Source: Paludibacteraceae bacterium
GTDB taxonomy: Bacteria > Bacteroidota > Bacteroidia > Bacteroidales > Paludibacteraceae
Assembly (NCBI GenBank): GCA_024399615.1
Contig: JAKSNQ010000009.1
Coordinates: forward strand, 1 to 38,014
Length of the DNA: 38,014 bases
Direction: 5' to 3'
Shown: one piece after another, positions 6,957 through 14,741 of the stretch
Layout: each line of letters opens with the position of its first letter
Position numbering within the stretch: the stretch's first letter is position 1
Translations under genes and position numbers: made by a program
The notes under the pieces: generated by a model
Databases searched by the model: none
Told to the model about the DNA's origin: nothing
The model's input: only the letters and a program-made list of their open reading frames with translations

Positions 6957-9476
6957 ATGGCAAATCAACCAACCCCTCCGCAGCAAAATGCTGCACAAAG
7001 CGAAGTGAACTATCGCGAGATATTAGAGTTCGTGTGGCGTTTGCGCTACTGGATGGTAGGTGCAGCATTCATCACATTAATCATCGCCTTTGTTTATGTT
7101 CGCACGCAAACCCCTATTTATGAGCGCACCTCTTGGGTGATGCTGAACACAAACGATGGTTCGAATACAGACATGGCTTTATTAGCCGAGTTTACAGGTC
7201 GATCACGCGGAAAACATATTGATAATGAGCTCTTTATCCTGCGCTCACCATCGATGATGGCCAAAACAGTAGAACACCTAGGATTAAACACACGTTATTT
7301 CTATTATCAATTACCAGTAGGCGATCGCCTGAATATCGGTCGCGGAATATTGGCCCGCAAGCGTGTAGAATACTATGGATTAACTGCTCCATTAAGAATG
7401 GACGTTGACTTTGACTCTGTACAACTCGGTGAACCAATAGAATCGTTTGCCATTCGATTCAAACACCAAAATGATGGTCATCTTCGCCTAAAAAAACTGG
7501 CAGTAAACAACAAAGAGATTGATTTACCTAATCAAACAGATTATGCATATGGTGAGCCAATCGTATTGCCAGGCTTAGAGGCATTTATCACAGTAGTAGA
7601 TTCGCTGCGTATAGGCGCAGACTACTCATGCACGTGGACAACTCCCAAGAAAACGGCAGATGCATTTGTCAAGAATCTGACAGCAACAAAACAAGGCAAA
7701 GCGACAGAGCAATTGGATGTAGCGATTCTGACCTATCAAGACGCATTGCCCAAGCGTGCAGAAGACATCCTAAACACCATCGTCTACATGACCAATCTGG
7801 AGGCCAAGAATTACAAAAACCTGGCCACTGTCAATACCATCAAGTTCATTGACCAACGAATTGATGCACTGAACGTAGAGTTGCAAGGTGCAGAGGATAA
7901 TTTCCGTCGTTACCAATCCAACAATACATTGGTGGACTTGGCCTCACAAGGAAACCTGGCAGTAAGCACCGATATGCAATATCGCAATCAACTGACCGAG
8001 GTACAATTGCAATTGCGTATTTTGGACATGGTTGCAGATGAAATCAACCGCCATCCAGAAGGCGAATATGAAGTAATTCCTTCCAACATCGGTTTGTCAG
8101 ATCCAGCATTGTCATCGTTGATTACCCGATTTGACCAGTTGTTGGCCGATCGAAACCGTTTGTTATCCAATTCATCAGCCAACAACCCTCGCGTGTTGTC
8201 AGCGAACTCAGAATTGGCGGACGGAAAACGCTCCATTCTGTCATCTATCGAAAACCTGCGCCGCGTATATAGCATTCGTGAACGTGAACTGAGCAAGAGC
8301 CTATCCACTTCGCAAGCTCAGTTAACCTCAATGCCAACCAAGCAATTTGAAGTACAACAGTTGTCACGTCAGATCAATATCATCGAGCCACTATATGTGC
8401 TGCTCCAACAAAAACGTGAGGAGGCCCAGATTGCCATGTGCGGTCAGACAGACAACTTCCGCGTAGTAGAAGCAGCGTTCGGTTCACCTACCCCAGTAAG
8501 TCCACACATGCTTCGCATACTGATGATGGCACTGCTTTTGGGTCTATGTATTCCACCAGCTATTGTTTTCATTCGCATGTTCATGCGCAGTAAAGTGGAA
8601 ACCAAAAAAGATATCACCGACCGCATTCAAAATGCCAATGTATTGGCTGTCATTCCTCACAGCAAATTAGACACTCCATTGATTCCAAAGCACGGCCGTG
8701 ATGCAACATCCGAATCGTTCCGAATGCTGCGTTCCGACATCCACTACCTGAATGACGCCAAAGTGGTACAAATCACCTCTTCTGTACCCGGTGAAGGTAA
8801 AACGCACACAGCTTCCAACCTGGCTTTGAGTTTAGCTCACATGAATAAGAAAGTACTGATAATGGGCTTTGACCTTCGTAAACCAGCACTTCCGAAATTC
8901 TTCCCAAGCTTGCCGGTGTCAAAGGAGAATTCGATAGTCGGCTATCTAATCGGACTGGTAGATAATCCAGAGAAAATCGTTCTCAACTCCGGCATAGATG
9001 AGAACTTGGATATCATGTTTTCTGGTATCGTACCACCTAACCCAACCGAATTGCTCTCACAAGACAACGTGAAGAAGTTGATTGACTGGGCGCGTGCACA
9101 CTATGACTACATCATCATGGATACCACACCATATTTGCCAGTTTCAGACTCGTTCTTGATTAACGCTTTCACAGACATCACAATCTACGTAGTTCGCTCA
9201 GGCGTAACCGACCTGAAACTGCTGGATGAGATCAACCAAGCAATTTATAGTATCGATAAGCCAATGAAACGTCCATATTTCGTGCTGAATGACCTGGATG
9301 TAGAGGATTCTCGCTATCGCTATGGTTATGGTGCTGGTTATGGTTACGGCTATGGTTATGGCAAACGCGGCTATGGCTACGGTTATGGCTATGGTTTTGG
9401 CTATGGCTATGGTGACGAGTCAGACAACGATGGGAAGAAGAAAAAAAATCATCAAGTAAAAAAGAATGAGGCATAA
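6957..9476 (+). CDS. Wzc-like chain-length determinant / tyrosine autokinase (BY-kinase) with Tyr-Gly tail
   Basis: An 839-residue inner-membrane co-polymerase and tyrosine kinase for polysaccharide export. It has an N-terminal Wzz domain with TM1 near residues 30-50, a long coiled periplasmic region, and TM2 near 518-540 (MLRILMMALLLGLCIPPAIV). The cytoplasmic kinase domain has Walker A SVPGEGKT near 607-614, Walker A' VLIMGFDLRKP near 631-641 and Walker B YIIMDTTP near 716-723. The tail at about 784-820 contains 13 tyrosines, nearly all in alternating Tyr-Gly steps, followed by an acidic/lysine-rich end. BY-kinases autophosphorylate a C-terminal Tyr cluster, so this is probably the phospho-acceptor tail, in an unusually regular form. 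Translationally it pairs with the upstream Wza-like gene. Wzx, Wzy and glycosyltransferases are not in the window. Confidence 0.93.
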   Translation: MANQPTPPQQNAAQSEVNYREILEFVWRLRYWMVGAAFITLIIAFVYVRTQTPIYERTSWVMLNTNDGSNTDMALLAEFTGRSRGKHIDNELFILRSPSMMAKTVEHLGLNTRYFYYQLPVGDRLNIGRGILARKRVEYYGLTAPLRMDVDFDSVQLGEPIESFAIRFKHQNDGHLRLKKLAVNNKEIDLPNQTDYAYGEPIVLPGLEAFITVVDSLRIGADYSCTWTTPKKTADAFVKNLTATKQGKATEQLDVAILTYQDALPKRAEDILNTIVYMTNLEAKNYKNLATVNTIKFIDQRIDALNVELQGAEDNFRRYQSNNTLVDLASQGNLAVSTDMQYRNQLTEVQLQLRILDMVADEINRHPEGEYEVIPSNIGLSDPALSSLITRFDQLLADRNRLLSNSSANNPRVLSANSELADGKRSILSSIENLRRVYSIRERELSKSLSTSQAQLTSMPTKQFEVQQLSRQINIIEPLYVLLQQKREEAQIAMCGQTDNFRVVEAAFGSPTPVSPHMLRILMMALLLGLCIPPAIVFIRMFMRSKVETKKDITDRIQNANVLAVIPHSKLDTPLIPKHGRDATSESFRMLRSDIHYLNDAKVVQITSSVPGEGKTHTASNLALSLAHMNKKVLIMGFDLRKPALPKFFPSLPVSKENSIVGYLIGLVDNPEKIVLNSGIDENLDIMFSGIVPPNPTELLSQDNVKKLIDWARAHYDYIIMDTTPYLPVSDSFLINAFTDITIYVVRSGVTDLKLLDEINQAIYSIDKPMKRPYFVLNDLDVEDSRYRYGYGAGYGYGYGYGKRGYGYGYGYGFGYGYGDESDNDGKKKKNHQVKKNEA

Positions 9477-9507
9477 CATTGTTTGATAAAACAATCCAAA
9501 TCAAAAG

Positions 9508-9541
9508 TCCCCAGTTTGTGCAATACAAACTGGGGATTTTT
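9508..9541 (+). terminator. Terminator after the BY-kinase gene, possibly bidirectional
   Basis: A perfect 12-bp stem (9508-9519 with 9525-9536) with loop gcaat is followed by TTTTT. On the opposite strand the stem is followed by a TTTT, so it may also stop the converging minus-strand operon that ends at 9619. Confidence 0.9.
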
Positions 9542-9618
9542 CGAAAGAAAATAACTCAAAATAAACAAAAAAAGAATCTATTTCAAGCGAAATCAGATGA
9601 AATTGCTTATACCGAGCG

Positions 9619-10353
9619 TCAAAAAGTCTGTGTCACGCATGACCATAGATTAAACCGAGCCACGTCCGATAAGTTTTCAATCTGACGAAAAACGTCTGCC
9701 AATTCGGTTCGCATAGTAGAATGGTCATAAGGGCAAAGAGTCTTCAACTTAGAAAAGTTCAACTCCGATGCCAAAGCCGCTATTTCAGATTCGGGTGTGA
9801 GACAAAGAGGACGAATGAGTTGAAGAGGGAAATGCTTCATTTGCATCAAAGGTTTCATGGACTCGATATGCCCCTCCATGGACATGTTCATAAGAAGCGT
9901 CACAATAAAATCATCCTGATGATGGCCCAAACAAATTTTGTTAAAGCCATTGGATACAGCAAATTCGAATAATGCTTTCCGCCGATTCCATGCACAAAGA
10001 AAACACTTGGATTTACGCTTGCGTTGCAAAATGATATCGTCGGTTTCGGAATCATCAAAACAAGTGGTAAGCAAATGAAAAGGGACACCCAAGTCTTCAC
10101 AAAAATGCTGTAGGTAGGTTCTGTCGGTCTCGTAGGGGATATTCGTCATGATGACATGAGCAACCTCTACCTGTATGCGAGGTTTGTGAATACGTGCTTG
10201 TGTAGCCATCAAGCGAGTAAGGGCTAAGGAGTCCTTACCGCCAGATAGCGCAACAAGGATCTTATCACCATCTTCCAAGAGCTCATAACGTTTGCATGCT
10301 TCATGGAAGCGACGTGTGATACGAAATTCAAGAGGACTACATTTCAAAGCCAT
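9619..10353 (-). CDS. TtcA-family tRNA 2-thiocytidine biosynthesis protein
   Basis: A 244-residue PP-loop ATPase. The SGGKDS loop is at residues 37-42, a C-x-x-C pair at 117/120 (KSKCFLCAWNRRKALF) and a third cysteine at 184 (RPLCLTPE). This matches the TtcA pattern of three cysteines holding an iron-sulfur cluster, used to thiolate C32 of certain tRNAs. It is shorter than E. coli TtcA, as expected for this broader family. It is the last gene of a four-gene minus-strand operon and overlaps the preceding aldo/keto reductase gene by 17 bp. The thiolation target is inferred from the family. Confidence 0.85.
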   Translation of the reverse strand: MALKCSPLEFRITRRFHEACKRYELLEDGDKILVALSGGKDSLALTRLMATQARIHKPRIQVEVAHVIMTNIPYETDRTYLQHFCEDLGVPFHLLTTCFDDSETDDIILQRKRKSKCFLCAWNRRKALFEFAVSNGFNKICLGHHQDDFIVTLLMNMSMEGHIESMKPLMQMKHFPLQLIRPLCLTPESEIAALASELNFSKLKTLCPYDHSTMRTELADVFRQIENLSDVARFNLWSCVTQTF

Positions 10354-11299
10354 GTACCAGCTTAGAAATAGTTTTCAGTTCTTCGTCAGAAAAAACGATA
10401 TTGTCAGCACCACGAAGATTTTTCTCCAACTGTTGAACACTACTAGCCCCCACAATAACAGAGGTTACTCCCTCATGAGCCAGCAACCATGCGACTGCCA
10501 TTTCAGCAAGTGTCTGTCCACGTTGTGCAGCCAAATCGTTCAACTTTTTGGTCATTTGAATCACCTCGGGTGATATATTTTCAGGTTTAAGAAACACCCC
10601 TTTGGTGGCACGACTACCGGCCGGAATACCATTCAAGTAACGATCGGTCAAACGACCTTGTGCCAAAGGCGAAAAACAGATGAAACCACTGCCGTTTTTA
10701 CGAGCAACAGGGAGGTTCTCATCAAGGGTCTGACGTGCCACCATATTCGCCTTATACTGTCCAATGACACACGGAACATCGTGTGCAGCAAGGTAATCGT
10801 AGCACTCCTGTTGCTTGTCGGCAGGATAGTTACTAATACCAGCATAGAGTGCCTTTCCTGAACGAACAATATCCACAAGAGCCTGCATCGTCTCCTGAAT
10901 AGGAGTCTGCGGATCGTAACGATGGGAGTAGAAAATATCAAAATACTCCAACCCCGTACGACGAAGAGATTGATTACAGCTGGCAATAAGATATTTGCGA
11001 GAACCGCCATCTCCATAAGGTCCATCCCACATGCCATAACCTGCTTTAGAAGAGATAATCAACTCATCGCGATGAGCGTAGAGATTTTCACGCAAAACAC
11101 GTCCAAAAGTTAGTTCTGCGCTACCCGGCTCCGGACCATAATTGTTAGCAATATCAAAATGTGTTACACCTTTATCAAAAGCATATAAAAGCATATCACG
11201 CGCATTGTCATACGAGTCAACGCTACCAAAATTATGCCATAATCCGAGAGAGACAAGTGGCAACTGAAGTCCACTATTGCCAGAAAAACGATAATTCAT
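10337..11299 (-). CDS. Aldo/keto reductase (YghZ / glyceraldehyde-3-phosphate reductase-like)
   Basis: A 320-residue TIM-barrel NADPH-dependent carbonyl reductase. The catalytic tetrad is visible: Asp49 and Tyr54 (FDIANNYGP), Lys85 (SSKAGYG) and His126 (YSHRYDP). The tail motif VIVGASSVQQLEKNL is the cofactor-binding end of the barrel. The WDGPYGDGGSRKYLIASC segment resembles the YghZ subgroup, which reduces L-glyceraldehyde 3-phosphate and methylglyoxal. The true substrate is not determinable here. It starts 10 bp after the LOG-family gene and overlaps ttcA, consistent with co-transcription. Confidence 0.9.
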   Translation of the reverse strand: MNYRFSGNSGLQLPLVSLGLWHNFGSVDSYDNARDMLLYAFDKGVTHFDIANNYGPEPGSAELTFGRVLRENLYAHRDELIISSKAGYGMWDGPYGDGGSRKYLIASCNQSLRRTGLEYFDIFYSHRYDPQTPIQETMQALVDIVRSGKALYAGISNYPADKQQECYDYLAAHDVPCVIGQYKANMVARQTLDENLPVARKNGSGFICFSPLAQGRLTDRYLNGIPAGSRATKGVFLKPENISPEVIQMTKKLNDLAAQRGQTLAEMAVAWLLAHEGVTSVIVGASSVQQLEKNLRGADNIVFSDEELKTISKLVHGFEM

Positions 11300-11309
11300 T
11301 ATAGTAAAT

Positions 11310-12278
11310 TTACGGGTTAATAGTTTCTGTTAAAGAACGAATGATATCCTCAGAGTTATCCGTGATGGAGAGCTTTAGATTCCGATATTTACCACGGGCC
11401 ATCAGATCCTCCAAAAGTGGGTAAACAGGAACTTCACGCATCCAAAAATCCTTTCCAAGGAAAATCATAGGTGACGAGATATCAAAACTGAGATAATGAT
11501 TTTGCACGGCATCCTGAAAAATTTCCTGCAGCGTACCGGCCGAGCCCGGTGTATAAATAATACCACCAAATGGTAGTGTCAGTACGGCATCCTCGCGAAT
11601 GCTGTTATCAAAGAATTTTGCGATGTGGGTAGCAAAAGGCGTAGAAGGTTCGTGCCCATATAACCATGTAGGAATGGCCAGAGATTCATAGCGATAGCGC
11701 AAACGCTCCTGATATGGAAGTTTCTCCTGAGGATATTCACGCATAATATCCAATGCCGAGAGAAGCCATTTGGAGTCTTTGAAACTCGGATAGGCCGACA
11801 ATGCAGTTAACACATCATTGACATCCTGCTCCGAGCGTCCGGCAAGCCACGCTCCCAAATGTGTAGCTTCCATAGCTCCAGGGCCACCACCTGTAACCAT
11901 CACGAATCCATGCTCTGTAAGCGTCTTACTAAGGAAAACAATCTGACGAAACATCGCATCAGTTCGTAAGAGTTGATGTCCCCCCATCACACCAATCATC
12001 TTTTCTTTTGGATAGAGGCTCGCGAACCGAAGCATCAGTTGCTGGATAGCATAATCATGGATAGACCGCGCGGCCTGCTCATAAGGAGTGGAAGCCTGCT
12101 TGCCTTGTGCAATATAGTGTGAATAAACAAGCGCATCATAATAACACATCGGCCCCTTAGAAATACCCAGATACAAGTCATCCGCATTGTACAAATACCG
12201 ACGATTCAAATCATATGGACAATTCTCCAACGTGTGCTTAAAATTGGATATGAAAGTAGGATCTATCTTCTTTTCCAT
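11310..12278 (-). CDS. LOG-family nucleotide-binding protein (putative nucleotide phosphoribohydrolase)
   Basis: A 322-residue Rossmann-fold protein of the lysine-decarboxylase-like LOG family, whose characterised members cleave the N-glycosidic bond of nucleoside monophosphates. The motif GGGPGAMEA is at residues 130-138. The second signature reads PGSAGTLQE at 244-252, where most members have PGG-x-GT-xx-E, so one glycine is replaced by serine. It is longer than the roughly 190-residue LonelyGuy type and has an N-terminal extension of about 90 residues. I chose the ATG at 12278 over a TTG at 12290 four codons upstream. It is the second gene of the operon, 15 bp after the DAHP synthase/chorismate mutase gene. 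Confidence 0.82.
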   Translation of the reverse strand: MEKKIDPTFISNFKHTLENCPYDLNRRYLYNADDLYLGISKGPMCYYDALVYSHYIAQGKQASTPYEQAARSIHDYAIQQLMLRFASLYPKEKMIGVMGGHQLLRTDAMFRQIVFLSKTLTEHGFVMVTGGGPGAMEATHLGAWLAGRSEQDVNDVLTALSAYPSFKDSKWLLSALDIMREYPQEKLPYQERLRYRYESLAIPTWLYGHEPSTPFATHIAKFFDNSIREDAVLTLPFGGIIYTPGSAGTLQEIFQDAVQNHYLSFDISSPMIFLGKDFWMREVPVYPLLEDLMARGKYRNLKLSITDNSEDIIRSLTETINP

Positions 12279-12293
12279 AGTAATTCTCAAGAA

Positions 12294-13337
12294 TTATTGC
12301 TGCCTACGGCAGGATTCAGAATGAATCGCATCCATGATAGAGTGTACCAATGATTCCGAAATTTCGTTCTGACGTGCCCACTCCAAGCGATGTTGCAGAA
12401 GGTCGTCGTAACGCTGTTCCTGTAAAACAGGAAGTCCGTGTGCCTGCTTGTATTCTCCAATGCGTGAACTAACCTGCATACGCTGAGCAATAAGCTGCCA
12501 AATAGTCTCATCCAATTCATCAATCTCCGCTCGGAAAGGAGCCAATCCTAACTCATCAGGCAGAATTCGGAAATTGAGATGAGTCAGCATATCCTTCACA
12601 TCCTCGGGCAGTAATTGCTGATTTGCGTCACTGAGAGCCAAATCCGGAGCAAAATGAGATTCCAACATCCAACCACCATACTTCAGATTAACGGCCTGTT
12701 GGCAAAGAGAAGGAATGAGAGCCCGCTGCCCACTCATATGAGAAGCATCCATCAAAATTGGCAGATCAGGGTAGTGTCGCTTGAGCAAGGAGACAATCGC
12801 CCAACACGGATTATTACGCAGATTGGTTGCCTGACCAGTAGAGAATCCACGATGCACTGCCACCACATGGCGAATACCAATCACATCAGAGACCCGCTGT
12901 ATAGCCCCTTTCCACAGATTGAGGTCGGGCGACATTGGATTTTTGACATAAACAGTCAACTGATCGGCATAAGAAGTGAGCGCACCAGCAATCTCAGAAA
13001 CAAGAAAAGGATTGGTCGTAGTCCGCGCACCCAACCAAAGATGGTGAATACCATGCTTTAAAACAAGTTCAACATGTTCTGCCGAAGCCACCTCGGTAGC
13101 AACAGGAATACCCATCGTTTCCTGTACCTCCTGTAGCCATGATAAAGCAGGGATACCAGCCCCCTCAAAATATCCAGGCTGAGAACGAGGTTTCCAAACA
13201 CCTGCACGAAAGACAAAATCCAAATTGTCCATAGCTCCAAGAGAAGGGATGGAAGATAATGCTTCGGACAACCGTTGTGCAGTAAGAAGCACCTGATCGC
13301 GCGATTCGGCGGCGCATGGCCCTGACAAAAGAATCAT
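12294..13337 (-). CDS. Bifunctional DAHP synthase / chorismate mutase (type II)
   Basis: A 347-residue fusion. Residues 1 to about 260 form a DAHP synthase barrel (GPCAAES at 6-12, FRAGVWKPRS at 43-52, LGARTTTNP at 102-110, DASHMSGQR at 197-205). Residues about 265-347 form an AroQ-type helical chorismate mutase (EIDELDETIWQLIAQRMQVS). The first half makes 3-deoxy-D-arabino-heptulosonate 7-phosphate for the shikimate pathway; the second converts chorismate to prephenate, and in such fusions gives allosteric control. The frame stays open to 13433, but that extension overlaps the promoter at 13346-13376, so the ATG at 13337 is preferred. This leaves almost no 5' leader and only five residues before GPC, fewer than in relatives I know. 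Confidence 0.88.
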   Translation of the reverse strand: MILLSGPCAAESRDQVLLTAQRLSEALSSIPSLGAMDNLDFVFRAGVWKPRSQPGYFEGAGIPALSWLQEVQETMGIPVATEVASAEHVELVLKHGIHHLWLGARTTTNPFLVSEIAGALTSYADQLTVYVKNPMSPDLNLWKGAIQRVSDVIGIRHVVAVHRGFSTGQATNLRNNPCWAIVSLLKRHYPDLPILMDASHMSGQRALIPSLCQQAVNLKYGGWMLESHFAPDLALSDANQQLLPEDVKDMLTHLNFRILPDELGLAPFRAEIDELDETIWQLIAQRMQVSSRIGEYKQAHGLPVLQEQRYDDLLQHRLEWARQNEISESLVHSIMDAIHSESCRRQQ

Positions 13338-13345
13338 AATGAGTG

Positions 13346-13376
13346 CAAAGGTACTGAAAAAAAATGAAATATGCAA
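13346..13376 (-). promoter_or_regulatory. Promoter of the DAHP synthase operon
   Basis: On the minus strand, TTG (13376-13374), 20 bp, then TACCTTTG (13353-13346). The -7 box ends only 8 bases before the ATG at 13337, so the transcript should be leaderless or have a leader of a few nucleotides. Confidence 0.8.
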
Positions 13377-13447
13377 TAGTTTCTGACACTTTGGCACATA
13401 TTTTGCGTAAATAGAAGCAAAAGCTATAAACAAAATACCCTAAACTT

Positions 13448-14626
13448 ATGAAAGGAATAATTAAAGCATTAGGACTAGTGGCACTAACAAGTGCAGTAAG
13501 TGCCGGAACAACACTGTTTTGCATAAAACAAATGGAGAACAGCAAAGGAAATGATTCAGGTTTTCTAAGTCTAAGTGAAATTGTCTATAAGCACGAAAAA
13601 GATGTTCAGAGGCAAGAGAACACACCTGCTGTGATGATAACAAGACAAGGAGGAATGGTAGATCTGACAGAAGCATCTGAACACTCTCTGGAGGCAGTTG
13701 TGCATGTCAGAACACTATATCAAAGCAGTTATCAACAAGTAAACCCACTATTGCAATTTTTCTTTGGCATACCTGATCAACGAGAGCTGCCAAGTAAGAT
13801 GGCATCGGGTTCCGGCGTCATTTTGAGCGGGGATGGCTATATCGTCACAAATAACCACGTAATAGACAAGGCCAGCCAAATAGAAGTAACGCTCAACGAT
13901 AAACGCACTTTCCCAGCCCATCTAGTAGGAACAGATCCAACAACAGATATCGCCTTACTAAAAATCGAAGCGAGTGATCTACCCACCCTCTCCTTTGGCA
14001 ATTCAGACAGCCTGAGAATAGGAGAATGGGTATTGGCAGTAGGTAACCCATTCAATCTAACATCGACCGTGACTGCAGGCATCGTAAGTGCCAAAGCCCG
14101 AAACATCAACATTATCACATCGAACATGAAGATAGAAAGTTTCATCCAGACTGATGCAGCGGTCAATCCTGGCAACTCTGGTGGAGCATTGGTCAACACA
14201 AGAGGCGAACTGATAGGTATCAATACCGCAATAGCTTCAGAGACAGGAAGTTATGCCGGATATGCCTTCGCCGTTCCATCTTCAATTGTAAAGAAAGTAA
14301 CAGATGATTTGAAAGAATACGGCTACGTGCAACGTGCGGTATTAGGCATCCAAATTGCCGATATCACATCTCAATTACAAGCCCAATATCAATTGGCCAG
14401 TTTGCAGGGAGCACTGGTTGCAGGAGTACTAACAGGTGGCGCTGCAGATCAAGCAGGCATAGAACAAGGGGACATCATCACTCATGTGAATAACACACGC
14501 ATAAACAGTGTTGCTCAATTCCAAGAACAAATATCGCGATATCATCCAGGAGATATAATCAGGTTGACACTGCTAAGAGGACAAAGAAGTATCGAATTGC
14601 CAGTGACACTATCGGCCATGAATTAA
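13448..14626 (+). CDS. HtrA/DegQ-type periplasmic serine protease, single PDZ
   Basis: A 392-residue trypsin-like envelope protease and chaperone. An N-terminal hydrophobic segment (residues about 3-26) acts as signal or anchor. The catalytic triad is His137 (TNNHVID), Asp167 (TTDIALLKI) and Ser244 (NPGNSGGAL). One PDZ domain spans about 298-386 (GIQIADI to LLRGQRSIEL). Many Bacteroidetes homologues have two PDZ domains and about 500 residues, so this is a shorter, DegS-like layout; the protein ends naturally with a stop followed by a hairpin. It is divergent from the DAHP synthase operon with a 110-bp shared upstream region, in which I could not find a confident plus-strand promoter. Confidence 0.92.
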   Translation: MKGIIKALGLVALTSAVSAGTTLFCIKQMENSKGNDSGFLSLSEIVYKHEKDVQRQENTPAVMITRQGGMVDLTEASEHSLEAVVHVRTLYQSSYQQVNPLLQFFFGIPDQRELPSKMASGSGVILSGDGYIVTNNHVIDKASQIEVTLNDKRTFPAHLVGTDPTTDIALLKIEASDLPTLSFGNSDSLRIGEWVLAVGNPFNLTSTVTAGIVSAKARNINIITSNMKIESFIQTDAAVNPGNSGGALVNTRGELIGINTAIASETGSYAGYAFAVPSSIVKKVTDDLKEYGYVQRAVLGIQIADITSQLQAQYQLASLQGALVAGVLTGGAADQAGIEQGDIITHVNNTRINSVAQFQEQISRYHPGDIIRLTLLRGQRSIELPVTLSAMN

Positions 14627-14664
14627 CAGAAGACGGGAGCCTATAAACAGGTTCCCGTCTTCTG
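14627..14664. terminator. Hairpin between converging genes
   Basis: Left arm cagaagacgggagcct (14627-14642) pairs with right arm aggttcccgtcttctg (14649-14664) with a single mismatch region. It begins immediately after the protease stop codon. T-runs are weak on both sides, but the position between convergent genes fits a shared terminator. Confidence 0.7.
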
Positions 14665-14741
14665 CATTTAATGGATTTCTTTCAAATAAGTAAAAGAAAG
14701 TACATCTTAAGGGCATGCAATTCTGTCAACAAACAATGGTT

